A DNA stretch of 64,000 bases from Glycomyces sp. TRM65418 (GTDB taxonomy: Bacteria; Actinomycetota; Actinomycetes; Mycobacteriales; Micromonosporaceae). Shown piece by piece: positions 1 through 8,601 of this stretch. A program made the position numbers and the translations under genes. The notes under the pieces are model-generated. The model was given only the letters and a program-made list of their open reading frames with translations. It made no database searches and was not told the origin of the DNA. Each line of letters begins with the position of its first letter. Positions within the stretch are counted from its first letter, which is position 1. Location of the stretch: assembly GCF_019710475.1 (NCBI RefSeq), contig NZ_JAJFAX010000001.1:1037786-1101785 (forward strand). The letters run 5' to 3'.

Positions 1-2
1 GG

Positions 3-698
3 CCCCACTCCCCCGAACTGACCGGCCGCCTCGGCGTGCAGCTCCAGGCGTCCTCGTTCTTCGAGTTCCTGACCGCGAAGGAGCAGATCGAGACGTTCGC
101 GGAACTGTACGGGGCCGCGAAGGGCCGAGGCGACGAGATGCTCGACCTGGTCGGCCTCACCGAGCACGCCGACGTCCGCTGCGAGAAGCTCTCCGGCGGC
201 CAGCAGCAGCGGCTGTCGTTGGCCTGCGCGCTCGTGGGCGACCCCGAACTGGTGTTCCTCGACGAGCCGACCGCGGCCCTCGACCCGCAGGCGCGGCGCA
301 ACCTCTGGGACCTCATGCGCGCGATCAACGCCGAAGGCCGCACCGTGGTGCTGACCACGCACTACATGGAGGAGGCCGAGGCGCTCTGCGACCGGGTCGC
401 CATCATGGACGCCGGGAAGATCAAGGCCGTCGACTCCCCCGCCGGATTCGTGCGGGCCCTCGACGCCCCGACCCGGGTGACCATCGCGGCCGGGCAGCTC
501 AGCGAGGAGCGCGTCAAGGAGCTCGCGTCCGGTGAGTCCGTCACCGCGGGCGAGACCCAGGTCGTGTTCGAGACGCGCGACCCGCGGAAGCTCCTGACGG
601 CCCTCGCCTCGGACGGGGCCCTGGAGGACCTGTCGGTGCGCACGGCGAACCTCGAAGACGTCTTCTTGCACGTGACCGGACGGGAGTGGCGGGAATGA
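3..698 (+). CDS. ABC transporter ATPase, drug-exporter type, 5' truncated
   Basis: This is the ATP-hydrolysing subunit of an ABC-2 type exporter. The frame is open to the window edge, so the start codon and the Walker A motif lie outside. Visible motifs are a Q-loop region (GVQLQ) at the very start, the signature LSGGQQQR, the Walker B stretch LVFLDEP and the H-loop TTHYMEEAE. About 80 C-terminal residues form the accessory domain typical of multidrug or antibiotic exporters (DrrA/CcmA-like). The stop codon overlaps the permease start (ATGA), so the two genes are translationally coupled. The substrate cannot be told from the sequence. Confidence 0.93.
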   Translation, partial: PHSPELTGRLGVQLQASSFFEFLTAKEQIETFAELYGAAKGRGDEMLDLVGLTEHADVRCEKLSGGQQQRLSLACALVGDPELVFLDEPTAALDPQARRNLWDLMRAINAEGRTVVLTTHYMEEAEALCDRVAIMDAGKIKAVDSPAGFVRALDAPTRVTIAAGQLSEERVKELASGESVTAGETQVVFETRDPRKLLTALASDGALEDLSVRTANLEDVFLHVTGREWRE

Positions 699-1798
699 GC
701 CTCGATACGGCCGAAGCGCGCACCGGGCGGCCCCGGATCAGCGCGAGCCGGGCGTACCCGGCGCTGGTGCGGGCGCTCGGGCGCGGGTGGCTGCGCGACC
801 GCAGCCAGGTGTTCTTCACGATCCTGCTGCCGCTGATGTTCATGGTGCTGCTGGCGAGCGTGTTCGGTTCCACCGCGAACACGGTTTCGCGCGTGATCGC
901 GGTCGGCGACGTCGCGGTGCTCGACGAGGCGGATCCCGACACGTTCACCGTCACCGAGGCGGCCGGTCTCGACGAGGCGCTGGCGGTGATGCGCGCGGGC
1001 GACGCGGACGCCGCGGTCGTCCAGGACGGCGACACCGTGCGGATCTACCCGTCGTCGACGAACTCGACCTCGGGCGCGATCGCCGCGGGGAACCTGTCGG
1101 CGCTGGTCGACGACGTGAACGTGGAGGTCCTGGCGGAGGCCGCGCCGAGCGAGCCGGTGCTGACCACCGAGGTCGAGGAGGCCGAGGGCGGCGCGATGCG
1201 GCCGATCCAGTACCTGGCGCCGGGGATCCTGGCGTGGGGCATCGCGATCGCGGGCGTGTTCGGCGCGGCCGGCACGATGGTGGACTGGAAGCGGGACAAG
1301 CTCCTGCGGCGGCTGCGGCTGACGCCCGCGTCGGTGAAGACGTTCCTGGGCGCGAAGGTCTCGGTGAACCTCGCGGTCGCGGTCGTGCAGACCGCGGTGT
1401 TCCTCGCGGTGGCGGCCCTCGCCTTCGGGCTGGAGCTGTCGGCGTGGACGTGGTTCGCGGTGCCGCTGGTGGTGCTCGGGACGTTCGCATTCCTCGCGAT
1501 CGGCGTGGTCATCGGCGGCATCGCCCAGACGAGCCCGGCCGCGGCCGGGTTGAGCAACCTCGTGACGATGCCGATGGCGTTCGTGTCCGGGGCGTTCTAT
1601 CCGCTGGCGCTGTCGCCGGAGTGGGTGCAGTGGCTCTCGTACCTCTCGCCGATGCGGTACCTCAACGAGGCGCTGCAGGCGGTGGTGGTCTACGGCTCGC
1701 CGCCGTCGTCGGTGCTGCCGCAGGTGGGGATGCTGGCGGCCTTCGCCGTGGCGATCGGCCTGGTGTCGTGGAAGACCTTCAAGTTCGACGAGCTGTGA
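695..1798 (+). CDS. ABC-2 type transporter permease
   Basis: This 367-residue integral membrane protein is the partner of the ATPase that it overlaps by four bases. It has one N-terminal membrane segment (around residues 30-50), a large polar extracellular loop of about 130 residues, and a cluster of about five C-terminal hydrophobic helices. This is the ABC2_membrane layout of drug or lipid exporters. ATG 695 was chosen over a GTG nine bases upstream because CGGGAG at 681-686 is spaced eight bases from it and because of the ATGA overlap. Its role is export of an unknown compound. Confidence 0.9.
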   Translation: MSLDTAEARTGRPRISASRAYPALVRALGRGWLRDRSQVFFTILLPLMFMVLLASVFGSTANTVSRVIAVGDVAVLDEADPDTFTVTEAAGLDEALAVMRAGDADAAVVQDGDTVRIYPSSTNSTSGAIAAGNLSALVDDVNVEVLAEAAPSEPVLTTEVEEAEGGAMRPIQYLAPGILAWGIAIAGVFGAAGTMVDWKRDKLLRRLRLTPASVKTFLGAKVSVNLAVAVVQTAVFLAVAALAFGLELSAWTWFAVPLVVLGTFAFLAIGVVIGGIAQTSPAAAGLSNLVTMPMAFVSGAFYPLALSPEWVQWLSYLSPMRYLNEALQAVVVYGSPPSSVLPQVGMLAAFAVAIGLVSWKTFKFDEL

Positions 1799-1957
1799 GC
1801 GTCGCACCCGCGCGCGCGTCTCGTCGCAAGCCGAACTGACGCCGACTCGTACGACGCCCTCCACGTCGCGCTCGCTGAGCGACTCGGCCGTCCCCCGCTG
1901 ACCGCGGAGGCCCGCATCGAGCACCGCACGGTGCGCGAGTGCGACCATTCCCCCTGA
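1799..1957 (+). pseudogene. C-terminal remnant of a VapC-like PIN-domain toxin
   Basis: From about 1844 this frame reads DSYDALHVALAERLG and then PLTAEARI, ending at TGA 1955-1957. This closely resembles the C-terminal half of VapC ribonuclease toxins, where YDALYVALAE carries a conserved Asp and a T.DARL segment follows. There is no start codon and no N-terminal half with the first catalytic acidic residues. The fragment begins directly after the permease stop codon. No VapB-like antitoxin is nearby. I read it as the decayed tail of a toxin gene. Resemblance over so short a stretch could mislead. Confidence 0.5.
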
Positions 1958-1971
1958 CGGGGAATCCCCGC

Positions 1972-2823
1972 TCAGTCGGCCTTGAGGACCGCTTCGTAGA
2001 CGTCGCGGCGGCTCACACCGAAGCGGAGCGCCACCGTCTTCATCGCGATCTTGCGGTCGGTCCCGGTCGCCTCCAGGGCGGCGACCGCCGCGGCCATCGC
2101 CTCCGGGGTCGCCTCGCTCGCGGCGGGGCCCGTCCAGCCCGAGACCACCAGGGTGATCTCGCCGCGCGGCGGGTCGGCCTCCGCGCCCTCGGCCAGCGCG
2201 GCGAGGCCGCCGCGGCGGACCTCCTCGTGGGTCTTCGTCAGCTCCCGGCACAGCGCCGCGGGCCGGTCGTCGCCGAAGACGGCGGCCATGGCGCGCAAGG
2301 TGTCCGTGACGCGCCGCGGCGACTCGAAGAACACCATGGTGCGCTTCTCCTCGGCGAGCTCGGTGAACAGGCGCCGCCGCTCGCCGTCCTTGCGCGGGGC
2401 GAAGCCCTCGAAGCAGAACCGGTCGCACGGCATCCCCGAGAGCGCCAGCGCGGTCGTCACGGCGCTCGCGCCCGGCGCGCAGGTGATCGGGATGCCCGCG
2501 TCGACGGCGGCCTTGACGAGGCGGAAGCCCGGGTCGGAGACGGAGGGCATCCCGCCGTCGGTGATGATCGCGACCCGCTTCCCGTCGTGCAGCCGTTCGA
2601 GGAGGGCGGTGGTCTTGCCCGCTTCGTTCGCTTCGAAATACGACGTGATCACCGCTCCTGGAACGACTTCCAGCTCGCTCAGGAGCCGCCGGAGCCGCCG
2701 GGTATCCTCTGCGGCGATGACGTCGGCGCGGGCCAGCTCGGTCCGGAGCCGAGGCGAGGCGTCCTCTGGATTTCCCAGCGGCGCACCGAGAAGCACCAAA
2801 ACGCCGGTTGTTGATGTCGACAC
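1972..2823 (-). CDS. rsmI: 16S rRNA (cytidine(1402)-2'-O)-methyltransferase RsmI
   Basis: This SAM-dependent enzyme 2'-O-methylates C1402 in the decoding centre of 16S rRNA. The 283-residue product has the family order: N-terminal GAPLGNPEDASPR, AAEDTRR, the TDGGMPSVSDPG motif of tetrapyrrole-methylase-fold enzymes, and GASAVTTALALSG. The C-terminal helical extension is also present. GTG 2823 matches where the family begins (VLVLLGAPLGN). A -10-like GATACT lies six bases upstream (2830-2835), suggesting a leaderless mRNA. Longer upstream starts add residues unlike the family. Confidence 0.93.
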   Translation of the reverse strand: MSTSTTGVLVLLGAPLGNPEDASPRLRTELARADVIAAEDTRRLRRLLSELEVVPGAVITSYFEANEAGKTTALLERLHDGKRVAIITDGGMPSVSDPGFRLVKAAVDAGIPITCAPGASAVTTALALSGMPCDRFCFEGFAPRKDGERRRLFTELAEEKRTMVFFESPRRVTDTLRAMAAVFGDDRPAALCRELTKTHEEVRRGGLAALAEGAEADPPRGEITLVVSGWTGPAASEATPEAMAAAVAALEATGTDRKIAMKTVALRFGVSRRDVYEAVLKAD

Positions 2824-3058
2824 CAGGCCAGTATCCCCCACCGGCCTCGGCGGGGGACGGGCTCGGTGAGCGCGTCGCGACGGGCCGCACATGCAGGCTG
2901 TCGATCCATGCTGTCGGGTACCGGACATTGCCCTTACGCGTGAGCGAACGGTAACGGATACTTGAAGTGACATCACAGGAGACAAAACGCCAGCCGCCTC
3001 TCGGCGATGCTTGCGAGCCGTAAGTCCGTCGAGCCCTCTGGACCAAGTGGAGGCCGCC

Positions 3059-3718
3059 ATGTCCGTGATCCTCAGAGTCGGAGCGGGAATCGCCGTTCTC
3101 GTCCTCGGTTACTTCGTTCTCGGATTCATAGCGGACCATTGGGCCTGGTTCGCGTCGGTGGCGATGTTGTTGGGGGGCACGGCCCTCGCGGGATGGATCC
3201 TGTTCCGCAGCCGCGGCCACGAGACCCGCGACAGGACCATGACGGCCGAGCGGCACGATCTCATGCGCAGCGTCGACAAGATGAACATCCCGGCATTCGA
3301 CGCGATGGTGGGCCAGCTGCTGGTCGGTCTGGACGCCAAGCGGGTCAAGAAGTTCGGGCACCGCAAGAACGACTTGGGCTGCAACTTCGTGGTGACGTTC
3401 ACCAACGGCAAGCGGATCATCGTGCGCGCCAAGAAGGACGACAAGACCTTGCGCCGGCGCAACGGCAACCGGCACGTGCAGATCCTCGGCGGCGAGATCA
3501 AGGCCCGCTGGGACTGCGACGCGGGCGTGCTCATCACCAACGCGAACCTGCACTGGATGCACCACGCCGCCCGCAACGAGGCCGTCGCGCACCAGTTGGG
3601 CGTCCTCATCGTAGACCGCGACCGCCTGGCCGAGTGGATCGACACCGGCATCGCCCCGGTGGAGCTGCGCCCCGCGCGGGCCGCGCTCCAGGCGACGAGC
3701 ACCAACAGCTCGCAGTGA
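3059..3718 (+). CDS. Membrane-anchored Mrr-like nuclease-fold protein, probably catalytically impaired
   Basis: This 219-residue protein has two N-terminal membrane helices (about residues 5-24 and 29-50) and a cytoplasmic domain from residue 75. The domain follows the Mrr_cat / PD-(D/E)XK pattern: FDAMVGQLL, NDLGCNF, RIIVRAKK, an ILGGEIKA helix and GVLITN. In active relatives the second motif is usually GxD and the third QxK or ExK. Here the Asp is Asn109 and the third motif is R123-A-K125. The ATG has GGAGG at 3049-3053, five bases upstream. Related proteins are annotated as restriction endonucleases, but no methylase lies beside it. DNA cleavage is doubtful. Confidence 0.72.
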   Translation: MSVILRVGAGIAVLVLGYFVLGFIADHWAWFASVAMLLGGTALAGWILFRSRGHETRDRTMTAERHDLMRSVDKMNIPAFDAMVGQLLVGLDAKRVKKFGHRKNDLGCNFVVTFTNGKRIIVRAKKDDKTLRRRNGNRHVQILGGEIKARWDCDAGVLITNANLHWMHHAARNEAVAHQLGVLIVDRDRLAEWIDTGIAPVELRPARAALQATSTNSSQ

Positions 3719-3802
3719 ACGCACCGGGGACGACGTGCCGCGCACGGTTGGGCGCTGTACGACGTTCCCGGTGCGGCGTTCTCCGGACCTGATCGCGCGA
3801 CG

Positions 3803-3831
3803 GCGGCCCCGAGCCTCTGGCTCGGGGCCGC
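3803..3831. terminator. Bidirectional intrinsic terminator
   Basis: A perfect 13-bp stem (3803-3815 with 3819-3831) and a TCT loop lie between the convergent Mrr-like gene and the HtrA gene. There is no long T run, as is common in high-GC genomes. Confidence 0.8.
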
Positions 3832-3870
3832 GTTCCGCCGATGTGTCCGCGTCGAGACGCGAAGGGCCGG

Positions 3871-5256
3871 TTAGGAGGCGGCGAGGGTCGCCGTCGTCTC
3901 CTGCTCTTCCTGGCCGCGGAGGTAGGTGATCACGACCTCGGTGCCCGAGGACGTGCCCTGCACCGCGGAGACGACCGCGGAGGCGCTGGTGACGGGTTCG
4001 CCGTCGATCGCGATGATCACGTCGCCCTCCTGGAGTCCGGCCTCGGCGGCCGGGGAGCCGGGCTCGACGCTGAGGATCATGGCCCCGTTGCCGTCGGTGT
4101 CGCCCACCGAGACCCCGAGGTAGCCCCGCTCGACCGAGCCGTTCTCGATGAGCTGCTCCACCGTGTCCTGCACGATGTTCGACGGGATCGCGAAGCCCAG
4201 CCCGATCGAACCCGAGTCGGTGGTCGCGATGGCCGTGTTGATGCCGATGAGCTCGCCGCCGCCGTCGACGAGCGCGCCGCCGGAGTTGCCGGAGTTGATC
4301 GCCGCGTCGGTCTGGAGCAGCCCGGTCAGCGTCTGGCCCTGCTGCTGGCGGGGACTCTGGGAGTCCTCCCCCGCGACGGTCATCGAACGGTCGAGGGCCG
4401 AGACGATCCCGGTCGTCACCGTGCCCTCGAGGCCCAGCGGCGAGCCGATCGCGACGGTCACGTCGCCGACCTGCACGGCGTCGGAGTCGCCGAAGGTGAT
4501 CGGGGTCAGGTCGTCCGCACCGGAGACCTGGATGACCGCGAGGTCCTGGGTCGCGTCCGTGGCCACGATCGAGGCGTCGGCGGTGGTGCCGTCCGAGAAC
4601 CGGACCTGCACGGTCTGGGCGCCGTCGACCACGTGGTTGTTCGTGACGATGTAGCCGTCCTCGGAGTAGACCACGCCCGAGCCCTCGGCCGCGTCGGTCA
4701 CGATGGTGACCACCGAGGGGCGGACCTTGTCCACGATCTCCGTGTAGGTCATGCCCTCGCCGGCGTCCATGGACACGGACTGGACCACCGTGGAACCGGT
4801 GTCGCTGTCGTTGAGGAACCAGCCGGCGACGCCGCCCGCGCCGCCCGCGAGCAGTGCCAGCGCGAGCGCCCCGGCGACGAGCTTGCCGCGGGCCTTGCCG
4901 GGGCCGGACGGCGCGCCCGGCCGCTGGTACATCGGCGGGACGGGCGGCCCGGCGTGCTGCCAGGCGGGGGCCTCCCCGGGACCGGCCATGTGCGGGGCTC
5001 CGGCGGGCGCGCCTTGGAGCACGCGGGTGTGATCGGAGGGCGGGGCCGGGTGGGCCGCCGCGGGCTGGTGCTGCGGGACGGTGTGGTGGGCGGGCGCCGG
5101 GTTCGCGGGCGGTTCGTGGGCGGGCGCGCCGCTCGGAGGCAGGCTCGTCGCGGGCGCGTCGGCCGCTGCGGCTTCGGGGTGGTCGGCCCCTTCGGGGCGC
5201 TGCGGTCCGGTCCCCTCGGGGCCGGTGCTCTCAGTGCTGCTCATATAAGGCAGCAT
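3871..5256 (-). CDS. HtrA/DegP-family membrane-anchored serine protease with PDZ domain
   Basis: This is an envelope quality-control protease of 461 residues. A proline/alanine-rich cytoplasmic N-terminus (1-120) precedes one membrane helix (about 126-148) and a trypsin-like domain outside the cell. The catalytic triad is visible as His208 (TNNHVV), Asp238 (TQDLAV) and Ser325 (NSGNSGG). A PDZ domain occupies about 370-455. It lies downstream of, and in the same direction as, a response regulator and sensor kinase. The same order occurs for mprA-mprB-pepD in mycobacteria. Neither ATG 5256 nor ATG 5244 has a clear ribosome binding site, and either could be the start. Confidence 0.93.
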   Translation of the reverse strand: MLPYMSSTESTGPEGTGPQRPEGADHPEAAAADAPATSLPPSGAPAHEPPANPAPAHHTVPQHQPAAAHPAPPSDHTRVLQGAPAGAPHMAGPGEAPAWQHAGPPVPPMYQRPGAPSGPGKARGKLVAGALALALLAGGAGGVAGWFLNDSDTGSTVVQSVSMDAGEGMTYTEIVDKVRPSVVTIVTDAAEGSGVVYSEDGYIVTNNHVVDGAQTVQVRFSDGTTADASIVATDATQDLAVIQVSGADDLTPITFGDSDAVQVGDVTVAIGSPLGLEGTVTTGIVSALDRSMTVAGEDSQSPRQQQGQTLTGLLQTDAAINSGNSGGALVDGGGELIGINTAIATTDSGSIGLGFAIPSNIVQDTVEQLIENGSVERGYLGVSVGDTDGNGAMILSVEPGSPAAEAGLQEGDVIIAIDGEPVTSASAVVSAVQGTSSGTEVVITYLRGQEEQETTATLAAS

Positions 5257-5432
5257 GCAGGGCGCAGCTCGCGGCCCGCTGCGAAAACGCCTTAAAACCC
5301 TTTAATGATCCGAGTCTCGTCCGGAAGCAAGCCGCCTGGTCAGACGGCTCGGCCGCGCGTCGCCGCATCCGCAGGGCATCGACGGACCTCAACGTTTTCC
5401 AAGCATCCCCTGTGGGCGCCGCCGCCGCGTCC

Positions 5433-6929
5433 CTACTCGGGGGCGGGTTCGGCCGTCAGGAGGACGGTGAAGGCGGTGCCCTCGCCGGGTTCGGAGGCGA
5501 CCTGGACGGTGCCGCCGTGGGATTTGACGATGGCCGCCACGATCGCGAGACCGAGTCCCGAGCCCGGGTGGTCGACCTCGTCGGACCGGAAGAAGCGCTC
5601 GAAGACGCGTTCGGTCGTGGCGGGAGCCATGCCGGGCCCGTCGTCGGCGACGGTGAGCCGCACCTGCTCGCCTTCGGAGGCGACCTCGACGCCGACCTTC
5701 GTGCCGGGCGGGGTGTGCCGGACGGCGTTCGAGAGCAGGTTGTCGAGGACCTGGCGCATGCGGGCCCGGTCGGCGGCGACGACGGTGGACGCGCCCGGGG
5801 CGCTGCTGAAGCGGAACTCGTGCGTCTCGGACATGACCGCGTGGGCCGCGACGGCCTCGTGGCCGAGGACGGCGAGGTCCACCGGCTCGGTCTCGACCGG
5901 ACGCTCCTGCCCGAGCCGGGCGAGGTGCAGCAGGTCCCCCACGAGCAGGCCCATACGTTTGGCGGCCTCCTCGATCTGTCCGATGTAGTGCTGCCGGTCG
6001 GCCTCGGGCATCTGCGGGTTGGTGCGCACCAGCTCCGCGTAGCCGCGCACGCTCGTCAGGGGGGTGCGCAGCTCGTGGGAGGCGTCGGCGATGAACTCGC
6101 GCATGCGCTCCTCGGAGTCGTGCGCGCGCTCCTCGGAGTACTCGCGGGCGCGGATGGCGCCCTCGATCTTGGTGAGCATCGTGTTGATGGCGTAGCCGAC
6201 GCGGCCGACCTCGGTGTTGGGGTCGTGGTCGGGGACGCGCCGCGAGTAGTTCCCGGCGGCGATCATCGCGGCGGTGTTCTCGATCTGTCGCAGCGGCGAG
6301 AGGCTCGCGCGGACCAGGCCGACGCCGATCGCGGCGAGGCCCGCGAGGACGCCCGCGCCGATGAGGATGTCGACCCACACGAGCCCGGCGACGGTCTTGT
6401 CGAAGTGCGAGAGCTTGTAGGAGAGGACGTAGTAGGTCTCGGGGTCGAGGTTGTGCGCCTGGGGGTCGTACTCGGGGTCCTTGCTGCCGACCTTGGAGCC
6501 GGGCAGGGCCAGGACGCGCCAGCGCGTGACGCCGTCGGCGCCGAGCGCCGTGAACGCCTGCCCGTCGGCGGCGGCGAGTCGCTCGTAGTCGAAGACCGGG
6601 TAGTCGCTGCGGTCGGCGGGTCGGTCGAGGCGGTTCCCGGCGGGGGTGAGGAAGCTGAAGATGTACTGCTCGGGGCGCAGGCCGGGGGCCTCTTCGGAGT
6701 TCTCGAAGTTGGTGGGGTCGAAGAACTCGGGGTACCAGCTGGTCAGCTGGGTCTCGAGCTCCTCGTCGACGGTGCCGAGGAAGTAGGAGTGCAGCGCCAG
6801 GATCGTGGAGACGCTGATGAGGATGAGCGAGCCCGCGACGAGGACGAGCACGGCCACGGTGAGCCGGACCCGCAGCGGGGTGCGGTCCCACCTGTCACGG
6901 ACGCCTGCCAGGACTCGTGGAGAGCTCAA
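5433..6929 (-). CDS. Two-component sensor histidine kinase
   Basis: This membrane sensor of 498 residues is partnered with the response regulator just upstream. It has TM1 at about 22-46, an extracytoplasmic sensor of about 135 residues, TM2 at about 185-207, a HAMP linker, and HisKA with phospho-acceptor His285 (ADASHELRTPL). The HATPase boxes are NLLSNAVRHTPPG, ADDGPGM and GSGLGLAIV. The start is TTG 6929, which overlaps the regulator's TGA (TTGA) and has GGGAG eight bases upstream. It resembles TrcS/TcrY-type kinases. The signal is unknown. Confidence 0.93.
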   Translation of the reverse strand: MSSPRVLAGVRDRWDRTPLRVRLTVAVLVLVAGSLILISVSTILALHSYFLGTVDEELETQLTSWYPEFFDPTNFENSEEAPGLRPEQYIFSFLTPAGNRLDRPADRSDYPVFDYERLAAADGQAFTALGADGVTRWRVLALPGSKVGSKDPEYDPQAHNLDPETYYVLSYKLSHFDKTVAGLVWVDILIGAGVLAGLAAIGVGLVRASLSPLRQIENTAAMIAAGNYSRRVPDHDPNTEVGRVGYAINTMLTKIEGAIRAREYSEERAHDSEERMREFIADASHELRTPLTSVRGYAELVRTNPQMPEADRQHYIGQIEEAAKRMGLLVGDLLHLARLGQERPVETEPVDLAVLGHEAVAAHAVMSETHEFRFSSAPGASTVVAADRARMRQVLDNLLSNAVRHTPPGTKVGVEVASEGEQVRLTVADDGPGMAPATTERVFERFFRSDEVDHPGSGLGLAIVAAIVKSHGGTVQVASEPGEGTAFTVLLTAEPAPE

Positions 6930-7645
6930 CGAGGCTGCTCCCGCAGGACGTAGCCGATGCCGCGGAGGGTCTGGATGAGCTTGGGCTCCCCGGTGTCGAT
7001 CTTGCGGCGCAGATAGGAGACGTAGGACTCGACGATGCCGTCGTCGCCGCGGAAGTCGTAACGCCACACGTGGTCGAGGATCTGGGCCTTGGAGAGGACG
7101 CGCCCGGCGTTGATCATGAAGTAGCGCAGCAGTTTGAACTCGGTGGGCGAGAGCTGCACGGCCTTGCCGGCGCGCCAGACCTCGTGGGTCTCCTCGTCGA
7201 GTTCGAGGTCGGCGTACTGGAGGCGCGAGGGCCGGGGCAGTTCCCCGGAGGAGCGGCGCAGGACGGCGCGGATGCGGGCGACGACCTCTTCGAGCGCGAA
7301 GGGCTTGGTGATGTAGTCGTCGCCGCCGACGGACAGGCCGGTGACCGTGTCGGCGGTGTCGTCGCGGGCGGTGAGGAAGAGCACGGGGGTGTGGTCGGAG
7401 CCCGAGCGCATCCGGCGCACGACTTCGAAGCCGTCGAAGTCGGGGAGGTTCACGTCGAGGACGACCAGGTCGGGGCGGTGCCGGGCGATGGAGCGGAGCG
7501 CCTCGTCGCCGGTGCCGACGGCGTGGACGGCGAAGCCCGCGTACCGCAGCGAGGTGGCGAGCAGCTCGCAGATGTTCTCCTCGTCTTCGACGACGAGCAG
7601 GGTGGCCTCGGTCTCGGTGCTCGGCTGGCTGGTCGAAAGCGGCAT
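6926..7645 (-). CDS. OmpR/PhoB-family response regulator
   Basis: This 239-residue DNA-binding regulator has a receiver domain with acidic pocket E20/D21, phospho-acceptor Asp64 (VVLDVNLPD) and the conserved Lys in DDYITKPF. A winged-helix domain (about 145-235) contains LSPTEFKLLRYF and VESYVSYLRRKID. It is closest in style to TrcR/TcrX. ATG 7645 has GAGAGG just upstream. It is the first gene of a three-gene unit (regulator, kinase, HtrA protease) and probably controls it. Confidence 0.93.
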   Translation of the reverse strand: MPLSTSQPSTETEATLLVVEDEENICELLATSLRYAGFAVHAVGTGDEALRSIARHRPDLVVLDVNLPDFDGFEVVRRMRSGSDHTPVLFLTARDDTADTVTGLSVGGDDYITKPFALEEVVARIRAVLRRSSGELPRPSRLQYADLELDEETHEVWRAGKAVQLSPTEFKLLRYFMINAGRVLSKAQILDHVWRYDFRGDDGIVESYVSYLRRKIDTGEPKLIQTLRGIGYVLREQPR

Positions 7646-7952
7646 AGGCCTCTCACAGGGTCGGCGGTCAGCGGTCCGCAGGTCACGGGTGGTTTTGAAG
7701 CATACGCCGAGACGTGGGGCGCGCCAACCGGTCCGGATCGGATCGCGGTGCGCGGGGGCGGGGCTCCGGCACGCGTGACGCTGCGCAGCGACGCCCGCCA
7801 CGTTCGGGTGACCTTTATCTGAGGTGTGCGCGGGTTTGAGTGAAACGCTCGTGCGCGAACCGCCTTCCCTCGTACCGGTCGGATAGACTTTGTGGCGCAG
7901 CCGGGCACGGCACGTGCTCGGGCCGGGGCATCCTACCGAATCAGGTGAGTTC
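7646..7952. promoter_or_regulatory. Divergent promoter region between the response regulator and the STAS gene
   Basis: This 307-bp stretch holds no gene. On the plus strand a TAGACT (7884-7889) could be the -10 of the STAS gene, about 64 bases before its ATG. No convincing -35 was found for either direction. Confidence 0.45.
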
Positions 7953-8306
7953 ATGACGCTGTCAATCGAGACCGCCACGACCGATGCCGGGGTCGTCACC
8001 GTGGAGCTGGCCGGCGAGGTCGATTACGCGACCGCACCGCAGATCCGCGAGACGATCACCAACGCCCTCGAGGCCGGGGGCGCCACGGCCATCCGGGTCG
8101 ACGTCGCCAAGGTGACGGTCCTCGACTCCACCGGCATCGGCACCATCGTGGTGGCGTACCGCATCGCCCGCGAGATGGGCGTCGCGCTCGCCGTCGTCAA
8201 CCCCAACCGTTTCATCACCCGCCTGTTCACCGTCGTCGGCGCCGAGGAACTCCTCGAAGAGCCGACCGAGACGTTCTCGGGCAAGGAGCGCAGCGCGGCC
8301 GGCTGA
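7953..8306 (+). CDS. STAS-domain anti-anti-sigma factor
   Basis: This 117-residue single-domain STAS protein is of the SpoIIAA/RsbV type. Such proteins free a sigma factor by binding its anti-sigma kinase and are switched off by serine phosphorylation. The fold runs from VVTVELAGEVDYATAPQIR to the phosphorylation-site loop VTVLDSTGIG, where Ser59 is the expected target. ATG 7953 follows AGGTGAG at 7943-7949. No anti-sigma kinase is adjacent. The RsbW-like protein at 18.3 kb is a conceivable but unproven partner. Confidence 0.88.
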   Translation: MTLSIETATTDAGVVTVELAGEVDYATAPQIRETITNALEAGGATAIRVDVAKVTVLDSTGIGTIVVAYRIAREMGVALAVVNPNRFITRLFTVVGAEELLEEPTETFSGKERSAAG

Positions 8307-8323
8307 CCGCACTGCGAGGCCGT

Positions 8324-8350
8324 TCGCGCCCCGGGTCCCCCGGGGCGCGA
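8324..8350. terminator. Intrinsic terminator after the STAS gene
   Basis: A perfect 12-bp GC stem (8324-8335 with 8339-8350) with loop TCC lies 18 bases after the stop codon. Confidence 0.7.
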
Positions 8351-8601
8351 TTGCGCTGTCCGCCCTGTCCGAGGGCGGGCACTTCTCCGCACATCGCAAT
8401 GCCCGCGATCGTGCGAAACGCCGATGTGGCGAACGAGACCCTTCCCCGCATTCACCTGCTGCGCAGCGGCTTCGCGGCGGTGTCAGTGACCGGTCCCGCA
8501 ACGGCGTTACCGGTACTACACTTTCTCCTCCTCCCGGTTACCCTTGAGTCCGGGGACTACCGTCCCCGTCCACGCAGCGTCAAAGAAGAGGCGATTCAGT
8601 C

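Noticed and set aside
362..3745. A 1127-codon minus-strand frame covering the exporter, rsmI and the Mrr-like gene
   Set aside because: Arg/Pro-rich shadow crossing several real genes on both strands.
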